Below, in pieces: positions 56,887 through 64,000 of a stretch of DNA of 64,000 bases (positions are counted from its first letter, which is position 1; each line of letters opens with the position of its first letter). Made by a program: the position numbers and the translations under genes. The DNA is from Schlesneria paludicola DSM 18645 (GTDB lineage Bacteria; Planctomycetota; Planctomycetia; Planctomycetales; Planctomycetaceae), in assembly GCF_000255655.1 (NCBI RefSeq), contig NZ_JH636434.1:3418312-3482311 (forward strand), written 5' to 3'. The notes below the pieces were generated by a model that worked only from the letters and a program-made list of their open reading frames with translations, did not search any database and was not told the origin of the DNA.

Positions 56887-58596
56887 ATGTTTCGATGTCT
56901 CGGAGTCTCAATCGTGTTCTTGATCGCGAACCAGCAACCGAGCCATGCGGCCGAGTTCACCGGTGAGGTCATCATCGTCATCTCGAAGGATGGGTCGTCA
57001 GACGCCATCCAGCAAGCAGAAATTCGCGAGATTGCCGGTCAACGATTCGTCGGCGGAAAACTGGTTGTCACCGGTACGACACCAGATGCTGGCAAAGTCA
57101 CAGGCAATCGGATCTGGATCTCTGTCAGCGAGATCGCCCGAGTCATTGAATATGACACGCTGGCCCAACTCACTGGTAAGACCAACCCTGTTGAACCCAC
57201 CGACGTGATGGCTCGAATTGTGGCGTTGGGCGGAAATTTTGGGCGTGACAGGAACGAGACCGGCAGCCCGATCGTCAGCGTCGATCTCTCGAGTTGTACG
57301 AAACTTGAAGACGGCGATTTCGAATTGCTCAGTCAACTAACGACTTTGCGAGAACTGCATCTTCATGAGGCAGTGATTCCTGCAGCGGGCTGGAAACAGA
57401 TCGGCAAACTCAAGGACCTCAAGTATCTCGGACTCATCGGCGTCAACGTGACCAATGAAGGACTGAAAGAACTCGAAGGCCTGCAGGCTCTGGAGGAGAT
57501 TCGCGTCGGGAATACGGGAATCTCAGATGCGGGACTCAAGGAACTGGCAAAGCTCAAGAATTTAAAAATGGTGGGATTGATTGGAACGGCGGTCACGGAT
57601 GCGGGCGTCAAGGAATTCAGCGAAGCCCTTCCCGAAATGCGCCACAATCTTGGGCCAGAGGGAGAAGGCGGTGGAGGAGGTGGGCAGCGATCCGACCCCA
57701 ACTTCGATGTCTCCATTGAGTCGCCTGCCTATGTCGACAAACATCCATCTGTTCTATTTGATGAGGCGCACCAGAATTTCCATACCGCCACGGGACGATA
57801 CAAAACGTACGCCGATCTGATGACCAATGACGGTTACAAGGTGGTGCCGAACAAAGAGGTCCTCACCCCGGAACGTCTCGCAGGTCACGACATCCTGATC
57901 ATTGCAAATGCCTGCGCCGCAAACGAAACCTCGAAGTCCGCCTTCACGGATGCCGAGTGCGATAGCATTCAGAACTGGGTCGGCGACGGCGGTTCGCTGC
58001 TGCTCATCACGGACCATGAGCCGTTCGCGTCGGCGTCCGAAGAGCTGGGGAAGCGATTCGGCGTGCAGATGAGCCTGCAAGTGGCTGTCGATCCCAAGAA
58101 TGAATCCAACGTCGGATTGCAGTTTGTGCGTGAGGCCCATCAAATCGGACAACATCCAATCACGACCGGACGCAACGAGTCCGAACGTGTCAATCGCGTG
58201 CTGACCTTCACGGGGCAATCGCTGAAGGGTCCCGATGGAAGTGTGCCACTCTTGAAGTTTGCGGACACCGCGAAGTACTCCATGGATGATCGTTCGGCCG
58301 CTGGCCGCAGCCAGGGACTGGCACTCAACTTTGGCAAAGGCCGCGTCGTCGTCATGGGTGAAGCCGCACAACTTTCCGCACAAGTGTACGGCAACCCGCC
58401 CGAACCGATGGGGATGAACGTTCCCGGCTGCGACAATCGAAAACTGGCGATCAATGTGATGCACTGGCTCTCGGGAATACTCAATAGCAGTACCGCATCG
58501 AAGGCGAGTCCTGCAGACTCAGACTCAACTCCCGCAACGGCCCCAACCGACACGACAAACAAAGATAAGTCCGATAAAGTCCGCGAGGAACAATAA
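56887..58596 (+). CDS. Exported leucine-rich-repeat protein fused to a DUF4350-like domain
   Basis: A 569-residue protein from the ATG at 56887, which has GTGGAG six bases upstream; a GTG at 56875 is also in frame. A signal peptide ends near SHAAEF (about 22). Residues 125-260 hold four or five leucine-rich repeats of the type LTTLRELHLHEAVIPAAGWKQIGK and LKDLKYLGLIGVNVTNEGL. A Gly-rich linker (GPEGEGGGGGGQRSD) leads to a DUF4350-like, amidotransferase-fold domain at about 285-540 with SVLFDEAHQNFH and GHDILIIANAC. The typical Cys nucleophile is not evident. The tail is Ser/Thr/Lys-rich. Periplasmic or surface location is likely. The pairing of LRR and DUF4350 is unusual. Confidence 0.8.
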   Translation: MFRCLGVSIVFLIANQQPSHAAEFTGEVIIVISKDGSSDAIQQAEIREIAGQRFVGGKLVVTGTTPDAGKVTGNRIWISVSEIARVIEYDTLAQLTGKTNPVEPTDVMARIVALGGNFGRDRNETGSPIVSVDLSSCTKLEDGDFELLSQLTTLRELHLHEAVIPAAGWKQIGKLKDLKYLGLIGVNVTNEGLKELEGLQALEEIRVGNTGISDAGLKELAKLKNLKMVGLIGTAVTDAGVKEFSEALPEMRHNLGPEGEGGGGGGQRSDPNFDVSIESPAYVDKHPSVLFDEAHQNFHTATGRYKTYADLMTNDGYKVVPNKEVLTPERLAGHDILIIANACAANETSKSAFTDAECDSIQNWVGDGGSLLLITDHEPFASASEELGKRFGVQMSLQVAVDPKNESNVGLQFVREAHQIGQHPITTGRNESERVNRVLTFTGQSLKGPDGSVPLLKFADTAKYSMDDRSAAGRSQGLALNFGKGRVVVMGEAAQLSAQVYGNPPEPMGMNVPGCDNRKLAINVMHWLSGILNSSTASKASPADSDSTPATAPTDTTNKDKSDKVREEQ

Positions 58597-58628
58597 CGAG
58601 CATCGGCCCGGCAGGCCCCTTGGCCGAC

Positions 58629-59348
58629 TTAACTCGCAACGGAGTCCGACACGGGCGTCATGACAGCCGCCGTGGTACACCGGTCACATGACGCTGGCTC
58701 ACTTTGGTCGGTGGTTATCAAGGCGGTCGGCGAACTGGCCTTGATCTCCGCCGGAAACGTGGCCGCGATTTCGGGTATCGTCCGTTTCTTTGGCTGACGC
58801 AGCAGCAACCATGCGGAGATCAGCGCCAGGGGTAGGGCGAACGACCAATAGGGAACCTTCACGTGAAAACGTTTGGATTTGCCTGATTTGAACCCCTCTG
58901 ACCCGGGAACTCCCAATCTTGGAATCGCTCTCTGCGACGGGAGCTCGAACCCGTTGAAGCTCGCTTCACGAAACTCAAAACCAAGAAGCCGCCAATCTTT
59001 GATCCGAGTTGGAGGATCCGCGAACACCGAATGGGACAAGCCGATCGACCGACTCGAAGAGGGAATTCGCGCCTCACGCTCACGCCGTTTCAGGAACTTT
59101 CCAATCGGCTCAGACTCCAAGTGGAATCGAGAGACTCGAAACAATTCACGGGTCTGTTCTTTGATCGTGATGTGATATTCAAGGCGACCACAGTATGAGG
59201 CGACAGAATTCGTAATGCGGTCTGTTACTTTAAGAAACAAAGAATCCGCACAAATGAAACTCCTCACCCATCCCCCAGTGAAGCCGCAAGCCAGCACAAG
59301 CATCGCAAGGCCCGTCTTTCGTCGCCACCCATAAAAAAATTTGACCAC
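58629..59348 (-). CDS. Membrane protein of the planctomycete GWRRKTG family (paralog of 29757-30275)
   Basis: A 239-residue protein. It begins MVKFFYGWRRKTGLAMLVLAC, so the same seven-residue lead, GWRRKTG box and membrane segment are found as in the 172-residue paralog. A variable middle region of about 120 residues is followed by the second shared segment (VPYWSFALPLALISAWLLLRQPKK). A C-terminal tail of about 50 residues ends with a SCDRC motif; the paralog ends with CDTC, which suggests a conserved Cys pair near the C-terminus. Function unknown. Confidence 0.75.
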   Translation of the reverse strand: MVKFFYGWRRKTGLAMLVLACGFTGGWVRSFICADSLFLKVTDRITNSVASYCGRLEYHITIKEQTRELFRVSRFHLESEPIGKFLKRREREARIPSSSRSIGLSHSVFADPPTRIKDWRLLGFEFREASFNGFELPSQRAIPRLGVPGSEGFKSGKSKRFHVKVPYWSFALPLALISAWLLLRQPKKRTIPEIAATFPAEIKASSPTALITTDQSEPASCDRCTTAAVMTPVSDSVAS

Positions 59349-59934
59349 GCGCTGTTTCTATGTAGGCGAGTAACCTGACTTTCGTCCTCGAAATTTAACG
59401 CCACAAGACGCGATGGTATCCTACTTCAATAGTAACCCTGCTGCAAACGAAAGACATTAACGCCTATTTTCGGGGCGTCAATTTCATACGGAATCGTCTT
59501 TACAAAGGATCACAGTGTGAGGTAACCGTTCACAGCCCGGGGACTGGCTCATTTTCCCGCGGTAAAGGGATGGCTTACCCTTGTCCATGCACTGTGGATT
59601 CCAATTGAACCAGGAAAATGTGCCTGCCCCCGGGCTGTGAACGGTTACGGGTCCTCCCGAGGGATCGATTCGACCCCATATACAACATGGATGCAGCGCG
59701 CAACAAACTTTCTTTAGCGCCACACTGGACAATTTAGGTAGACGTCAAAAAAGCTAAGCAAGTGTGTTTGATCGCGCACCTAAGCCCTATGCAACGTCAA
59801 ATCGATCGGACGGGAGGACCCGTTTCAGTCTCAGGGAGAAAAACAAACAAAGAGTCTTTGATGCGGTAGGTAGTTCGTATACGGAGCTCGTTCGTTCGGT
59901 CAGTAGGACCCGCACGACTGGCTGGTGATGACTT
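59349..59934. other. Intergenic region with a long inverted repeat
   Basis: About 590 bases with no supported gene. Most of its left part is a large inverted repeat (59522-59648, listed separately). An 82-codon minus-strand frame across the repeat is explained by the repeat itself. The right part is AT-richer and carries no clear signal. Confidence 0.45.
59522..59648. repeat. Inverted repeat with perfect 21-bp arms and extended imperfect stem
   Basis: The arm at 59522-59542 (starting GTAACCGTTCACAGCC) is the exact reverse complement of 59628-59648 (ending GGCTGTGAACGGTTAC). Inside each arm, similarity continues with CATTTTCC on one side and GGAAAATG on the other, so an imperfect stem of about 40 bp could form around an interior of about 45 bases. 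No target-site duplication is evident. It looks like a miniature mobile element (MITE-like) or a highly structured RNA; I suspect an interspersed family but cannot check copy number. Confidence 0.75.
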
Positions 59935-60372
59935 CTATTTTGCCGGAGCCTTCTCATTTAATGGAAAGGAAGAAGAAGCGCCCGACAGGACGTTTTTTTT
60001 ATTCAGAACTTCCATCGCCAATTGAGCCCGCGTTGCTTGAGGAGTGCCCTGCACATCGACGGCAACCGCTGCAAGGATACCGCTGGCAACTCGCAACTGT
60101 TGCTCCGCCATGTGATTCAACAATACAGCTCGCAGATCTGCATACCTCTCAGCTACTTCAGGATTTAGTTTTCGATTCTGCTCCGCGTCATTTTGCAGGG
60201 TTTGGTAAAGGGTTCGCATCTGTTCATAAATGTCTTGGGGCGGCTGCTCAATCGGCGAGCCATTATTGAATGAAAAGCCTGGGGATCGATTGTCCTGCCC
60301 CGTAGAAACGACCTGGCTGGCAATCACACCAACGATCGTGAACACAATTCCCAAAGCGATTTGCTTCCGCAT
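59935..60372 (-). CDS. Small exported protein of unknown function
   Basis: A 145-residue protein. A signal peptide or anchor (MRKQIALGIVFTIVGVIASQVVS) is followed by a Pro/Ser-rich stretch and two helical segments (DIYEQMRTLYQTLQNDAEQN and VAERYADLRAVLLNHMAEQQLRVASGIL). The ATG at 60372 is preceded by AAGGACAAACC, which supplies AAGGA about seven bases upstream. No known family is recognised. It lies between the inverted repeat and the integrase, facing away from the latter. Confidence 0.65.
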   Translation of the reverse strand: MRKQIALGIVFTIVGVIASQVVSTGQDNRSPGFSFNNGSPIEQPPQDIYEQMRTLYQTLQNDAEQNRKLNPEVAERYADLRAVLLNHMAEQQLRVASGILAAVAVDVQGTPQATRAQLAMEVLNKKNVLSGASSSFPLNEKAPAK

Positions 60373-60497
60373 GGTTTGTCCTTAATCCTTCAACACACCT
60401 GACCAAAAACCGACGAAAGTATGCACCGCAGTTGAATTAAGAGTCAATCCGTCTTTCGACCCGCTCGGATGTTCCCGGGCAATCTCTCCCATGGTAC

Positions 60498-61584
60498 GTG
60501 AGCCACTACGATCCTGACGGTGGCCTGCGGACAAAGTCATGCGGTCCGGGAAAAGTTGGGTTGTCGGCCGCGAGAAGGTTGGCTGACACGATCCATGCGC
60601 AGTTGGTCACTGGGACGTACCAATCCGTCAAGAAGTCCTCATGGGATAGTTTCTTCGCACATTACAAGAAGCACGCTGAGGACACCTTTGACGTTCTGTC
60701 GCGAGAGACTGCTCTTCGATCAATCGAGACCTTCGCCCGTGTCGCGAAACCAAAGTTGATCAAGGCGATCACGACGGAAAGGGTGGACAGGTTCATCGCG
60801 GATCGGCGGAAGGAACGGGCAACCAAAAAGAAGCTGGAGACGGACAAGTTAGTATCACCTGCGACCGTCAACCGTGAACTTCGGTACGTGCGAGCCGCAC
60901 TCCGACTCGCCGAGGACTGGGGCTACATTTCGAAGGTTCCAAAGTTCAGGTTTCTGAAGACTCACGAGAAGCTTCCGACGTACGCGCCTCCAGAACACTT
61001 TGCTGCGATCATGCACGCGTGCTCCGCCGCGACGCTACCGAATAACTTGCCCAATGTCTCCGCACCGGAATGGTGGCGGGCACTTCTGATCTCGCTTTAC
61101 ATGAACGGCTGGCGAATCAAGCAGATGCTGAACGTGCGGCGCGAGGACGTCAACCTGACCGCCATGACGGTTCTAAGTCGGGCAGAACACAACAAAGGGC
61201 GTCGCTATGAAGAGATTCCGCTTCACCCGTTCGTCGCCGAGTATCTGAAGCCATTGCTTGGGAACTTCAGTGAGTTACTGCTTCCATGGGACCACAACCG
61301 CCGAACGCTGTGGGTTGAGTTTGGGAAGATCCAGCAAGCCGCGAAACTGACGGATGGAACGCCACTACCCAAAGGGGGAAGAACGGTCGCAGGTATGGGT
61401 TCCACGATCTGAGGCGAGGCTTTGCGACGCTCAACGCGGAATCGATGGACCTATTCGAGCTGCAAAAGCTGATGCAGCACAAGTCCCTTGAAACAACCCG
61501 GGGCTATGTGAATATGGCGAAGCGCCTGAATCGAGCTGTTTCCAACCTATTCGTCCCAGAAATTCGGGACACTGAAACCGCGTG
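60498..61584 (+). pseudogene. Frameshifted tyrosine recombinase (integrase)
   Basis: Two frames carry one integrase. Frame 1 (60498-61412) has the N-terminal SAM-like domain and part of the catalytic domain: GWRIKQMLNVRREDV supplies the first Arg, and HNKGRRYEEIPLHP the usual Lys. Frame 2 continues to 61584 with RYGFHDLRRGFATLNAE (HxxR), LMQHKSLETTRGYVNM (His and the nucleophile Tyr). The shift falls at a run of five G (61375-61379), where one extra base or a -1 slip would join them. The N-terminus also lacks an ATG; sequence like WYVSHYDPDGG appears before the GTG at 60498. It resembles planctomycete site-specific integrases of about 370 residues. Probably inactive, unless the shift is a sequence error or programmed. 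Confidence 0.85.
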
Positions 61585-61667
61585 AGTTTCAGACGGTGGA
61601 AATGGATTCTACATGGATCAATAAAAAACGACGAACCGAAGTTCGCCGTAAGTTCTTATCTAGCAAG

Positions 61668-61714
61668 TGGCTGGGGGCGGGATCGAACCGCCGACACCAG
61701 GATTTTCAGTCCTG
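61668..61714 (-). tRNA. tRNA-Phe(GAA) 3' half only, probable attachment site
   Basis: Read on the minus strand: anticodon stem CAGGA, loop CTGAAAA with anticodon GAA, stem TCCTG, variable GTGTC, T-arm GGCGG TTCGATC CCGCC, 3' acceptor strand CCCAGCC and discriminator A. No D-arm and no matching GGCTGGG 5' acceptor occur upstream. It begins exactly at the anticodon stem, as expected for an attachment site left by a tRNA-targeting integrase; the frameshifted integrase ends 84 bases away. A full tRNA-Phe gene must exist elsewhere. Confidence 0.8.
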
Positions 61715-61800
61715 TGCGGGGTAGGATTTTCCGAAGCAAGAACCTCACAATCGTCAACACTGATACAGCGCAAACTGACGATTTGCGGGTAAGTCAAGAT

Positions 61801-61832
61801 GAGCGTCACCGCCATAATTGACGGTGACGCTC
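61801..61832 (-). terminator. Hairpin downstream of the methyltransferase
   Basis: GAGCGTCACCG at 61801-61811 pairs perfectly with CGGTGACGCTC at 61822-61832 (11-bp stem, 10-base loop). It starts 13 bases past the stop of the minus-strand methyltransferase gene. The bases after the stem on that strand (ATCTTGACTT) form only a weak T tract. Confidence 0.6.
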
Positions 61833-61844
61833 CCGGAAATCGCT

Positions 61845-62606
61845 TCAATTTTCTTGGCGCTCTGGCGATTCGAAAAAGCGATCCAGCCGTCTCGCGGCAA
61901 TTTCACAGTTCGCTTCCTCGCGTTCGATCCCGACACCGTACCGGCCCGATTTGGCAGCGGCGACCAGTGTCGTACCACTGCCCGCAAAACAGTCGATGAG
62001 TGATTCACCAACCGGGCAGAATTCGACCAGTTTGACCATCAATTCCGTTGGCTTCCCGACGATGTGAAATTTGTCGGCCTGGCGAACCGATTCGTGGTGG
62101 CAGCCTGGGAACGGACCTGCATCGGCGCGCGGCCTACATTTCCCGTTCGTTCCCCAGACCAGGTATTCGCATTGGTGGCGTGCGTAGCCTTTATGCGGGG
62201 ATCGTGATGACAGGCCTTTGTCCCAGGCGATCAATCCACGCCAAGTGAAATCGGCGGCCTGGAACGCATCGGTCACAGACGGCAATTGACGCCAATCGGT
62301 GAACACCAGGCCATAGCCACCATCCTTCAATAGTCGTCGACAAGCCGACATCCAGAAGACCGACCAAGCGACGAATGATCGTTGGTCCTTTGCATCACCG
62401 CTGAACGTTGGCCGACCTTTCGCATCGCCGTTCTGGCAATACTTCGCGACCGGATCAGCCGTTTTCGCTGAGGACGTTGCCGCACCGCTGCAGTAGGGCG
62501 GATCGGTCAGCATGACCGAGAATTTGCCAGGCTCAAGAACCGGGAAAACTTCGTGGCAGTCGCCGTGGTAAAGAGCGATCCCTGCTCGTTCGTAATAAGG
62601 CTTCAT
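61845..62606 (-). CDS. Orphan DNA methyltransferase (beta class, N6-adenine or N4-cytosine)
   Basis: A 253-residue enzyme. Motif IV DPPY is at 35-38 (LTDPPYCSG) and motif I FAGSGTT is at about 207-213; that order marks the beta class. Such enzymes move a methyl group from S-adenosylmethionine to adenine N6 or cytosine N4. No restriction enzyme or specificity gene is next to it, so it is an orphan or phage-type methylase. Position beside a tRNA attachment site and a broken integrase supports transfer. The recognition site cannot be told from sequence. AAGGA-like bases (GGAACAAC) stand near the ATG at 62606. Confidence 0.87.
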   Translation of the reverse strand: MKPYYERAGIALYHGDCHEVFPVLEPGKFSVMLTDPPYCSGAATSSAKTADPVAKYCQNGDAKGRPTFSGDAKDQRSFVAWSVFWMSACRRLLKDGGYGLVFTDWRQLPSVTDAFQAADFTWRGLIAWDKGLSSRSPHKGYARHQCEYLVWGTNGKCRPRADAGPFPGCHHESVRQADKFHIVGKPTELMVKLVEFCPVGESLIDCFAGSGTTLVAAAKSGRYGVGIEREEANCEIAARRLDRFFESPERQEN

Positions 62607-62786
62607 GTTGTTCCTTCAACGTGAATGATCTTCAAAACCGTCACAACCAGAACTGACGTCGTTGAATCAATCACGCTGAAGCGGCGGCCCGCGAGCAGGC
62701 ATGGAAGGTCGACCTATGTTTGCGCATGACATAACGCGGCCCTTGGTGGGACGTGCATGTCGGCCTGCAACAAGGTCGACGTGTTA

Positions 62787-62847
62787 GACCGGTCGTTGGT
62801 TACAGCCTTCGACCGGTCGTTTCGTTCTTTGATTAACAGACCGGTCG
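62787..62847. repeat. Three copies of palindromic GACCGGTCG
   Basis: Copies start at 62787, 62811 and 62839, with spacings of 24 and 28 bases; the core GACCGGTC is a perfect palindrome. A related ACCGGTCGTTTC also occurs at 62812-62823 and again near 63619-63630, upstream of the next gene. They lie in the 376-base gene-free gap between the methyltransferase and the immunity gene (62607-62982). They may be operator sites or remnants of a repeated element. Confidence 0.6.
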
Positions 62848-62982
62848 GCGATGCGCTCAAAGGTACCGGGCTTGATTAACCCGCGAATGCGATTCATATT
62901 CACTTCGTTCTAGAAGAGGCGGCCAATTAGCCGAAATCCACTTCAGATAAGGTGCTCACAAGTTCTGCAGTAAGAGGTCGCT

Positions 62983-63519
62983 ATGGCTATCTCGGTCGCT
63001 GACTACCTGATTGACCAGAGTGGCATCGAATGGCCCAATGTGCTGGCTTCGTGGTCGTGGTTATTGCCGCCAAATTTCACCATATGGCTGGTCAATCGGT
63101 TCGCCGACTTGTTCTTGGTTTTGCCGAACGGCACGGTCCACATGCTGGATGTTGGGGGCGGCACGCTGACAAAGCTTGCCGACAGCCGAGACGAGTTCTG
63201 TGCCAAAATCGACGAGGATGATAACGCCAATCAGTGGCTCATGATCCCGCTAGTGGACCAGATGGTCGCCGCAGGCGCGGTTCTCCAGCCCGGTAAGTGC
63301 TACGGATTCAAGACGCCGCCGGTGCTGGGCGGCGTCTATACCGTCGAGAACGTAGGGCCACTTTCGGTTTGGGATTACTTGGGGGCATACGGCTCCATCC
63401 ACGAGCAGCTCCAGGACGTGCCGGATGGTTCGCAAGTCATCCTCAAGCTGGTCCACAATCCGGATGAACTAGGTCCCGCAGCAGTCGGCGGGGAGGAGCA
63501 GGCCTTTCGAGGTTCGTAG
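62983..63519 (+). CDS. Tdi1/DUF1851-family (T6SS immunity-like) protein
   Basis: A 178-residue soluble protein. The C-terminal half has the DUF1851 pattern seen in T6SS immunity proteins of the Tdi1 type: CYGFKTPPVLGGVYTVENVGPLSVWDYLGAYGSIHEQLQDVPDGSQVILKLV. The N-terminal half (LPPNFTIWLVNRFADLFLVLPNGTVHMLDVGGGTLTKL) agrees with the GAD-like lead. In known cases it neutralises an ADP-ribosyl-type or DNA-acting toxin, but no toxin gene is next to it here, so it may be an orphan immunity gene or a spare copy. It starts with ATG at 62983 with AGAGG 4-8 bases upstream. Confidence 0.7.
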   Translation: MAISVADYLIDQSGIEWPNVLASWSWLLPPNFTIWLVNRFADLFLVLPNGTVHMLDVGGGTLTKLADSRDEFCAKIDEDDNANQWLMIPLVDQMVAAGAVLQPGKCYGFKTPPVLGGVYTVENVGPLSVWDYLGAYGSIHEQLQDVPDGSQVILKLVHNPDELGPAAVGGEEQAFRGS

Positions 63520-63649
63520 CTCACCGGTGCCCACTCCACAGCTGTGCTTGGTCGTTACGGCCGGCAGGCATGGGGCGAAAGATCTAATATTATACCCCTC
63601 CTGTCCGGTCCACAGCGAACCGGTCGTTTCATTTATTATCTGCCAGCGG

Positions 63650-64000
63650 ATGGATACGCTGCGCATTTTGGTGTGTCCCAGCGCTGATCGTTTCTTAGGG
63701 AGTGGTTCTGGAGTGATTGTTTTCGACATCCGCACCGACGACTGCCATTCTGATTTCATTGCGCGTGTGAACCGAGACCTAGAGAGTGAGGCAGGCAAAT
63801 CCTATCTGGCCCGTTTCGGCCCTGTGTGCAGCCCGCAGTGGTGGGCCTGCTTCGACCGCGGCGAATTCCGCATACAGGTTCAGTGCGGACTAGTGACTCA
63901 CGTCGGCCCTCGGATCAACGACGTTAAAGAGGAGGAGGACGTGATCGAGATTGATTGCGCAGGCTCGCTCGTAGTGATTGATCGCGTCGAACATTGGGCC
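63650..64000 (+). CDS. Partial gene of unknown function, cut by the window end
   Basis: An open frame of 117 codons from an ATG at 63650 to the end of the window, with no stop. The product begins MDTLRILVCPSADRFLGSG and includes SDFIARVNRDLESEAGKSYLAR, CGLVTHVGPRINDV and EEEDVIEIDCAGSLVVID. Codon use looks like a real gene. I do not recognise a domain. Its place 130 bases after an immunity-like gene and next to another GGTCGTTTC site suggests a second immunity or accessory protein, as an inference only. Confidence 0.55.
   Translation, partial: MDTLRILVCPSADRFLGSGSGVIVFDIRTDDCHSDFIARVNRDLESEAGKSYLARFGPVCSPQWWACFDRGEFRIQVQCGLVTHVGPRINDVKEEEDVIEIDCAGSLVVIDRVEHWA

Noticed and set aside
59484..59732. 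82-codon minus-strand frame in the intergenic inverted repeat
   Set aside because: Its coding look comes from the repeat arms; no start signal and no domain.
61375..61385. Programmed -1 frameshift in the integrase
   Set aside because: The run is only GGGGG and the codons do not form a strong slippery heptamer; tyrosine integrases are not known for such shifts. Decay or sequence error is simpler, though noted for checking.
61668..61740. Complete tRNA gene at this place
   Set aside because: Only the anticodon arm, variable loop, T-arm and 3' acceptor strand are present; the 5' half has no D-arm and no complementary acceptor strand.

Overview
The window looks like chromosomal DNA from a planctomycete, probably of the Planctomycetaceae/Schlesneria/Gimesia type; this is inferred from gene content, not from a search. 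It has two Tat-exported DUF1501 proteins, a RpoE-like sigma factor of planctomycete type, two members of a short membrane-protein family with a GWRRKTG signature, an Hsp70-like protein with a C-terminal zinc ribbon, a PEGA lipoprotein and an RDD/SpoIIM/DUF4129/DUF4350/MoxR/DUF58 cluster. GTG and TTG starts are common and Shine-Dalgarno sites are often weak.

Layout. 1-9.7 kb: end of a large membrane glycosyltransferase-like protein, valine-pyruvate aminotransferase (avtA) with a DCC-family thiol protein, a membrane-anchored trypsin-like protease, two unknown proteins, peptidase T and an ECF sigma factor. 10-18 kb: a 7Fe ferredoxin, the Hsp70-like protein, an STN-type exported protein, a DUF1501 protein, and a lipoprotein amidase overlapping a degenerate esterase. 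18-25.4 kb: aroK overlapping a prepilin peptidase, a fused and apparently Tat-exported ethanolamine ammonia-lyase (EutB-EutC), an amidohydrolase and murG. 25.4-30.3 kb: a 1336-residue autotransporter made of 65-residue repeats. 30.6-35.8 kb: asd, lysA, a sarcosine-oxidase-like flavoenzyme, a cluster of palindromic repeats and aroC. 36-43.4 kb: PEGA lipoprotein and a CzcBA-type metal efflux pump with a convergent CzcC-like outer-membrane factor. 43.9-51.2 kb: an eight-gene, tightly packed run ending in MoxR and DUF58. 51.2-60.4 kb: an SDR-DUF2867 protein, an HDOD protein, a second DUF1501 protein, small membrane proteins, an LRR-DUF4350 fusion, and a long inverted repeat. 60.5-64 kb: an accessory segment with a frameshifted tyrosine integrase, the 3' half of tRNA-Phe, an orphan DNA methyltransferase, repeated GACCGGTCG sites, a Tdi1/DUF1851-type immunity protein and a partial gene cut by the window end.

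Functional threads. asd, lysA, murG and the zinc amidase fit synthesis and turnover of a diaminopimelate-containing peptidoglycan. aroK and aroC serve chorismate synthesis. The adaptor, RND pump and outer-membrane factor can form a complete tripartite metal exporter. The eight-gene MoxR cluster is the familiar membrane/AAA/von-Willebrand-like set whose exact role is unsettled.

The most unusual items are the exported EutBC fusion, the autotransporter, the LRR-DUF4350 fusion, the integrase/tRNA-Phe junction, and the repeat families at 34.4-34.6, 59.5-59.65 and 62.8 kb. I found no CRISPR array, rRNA operon or complete tRNA.
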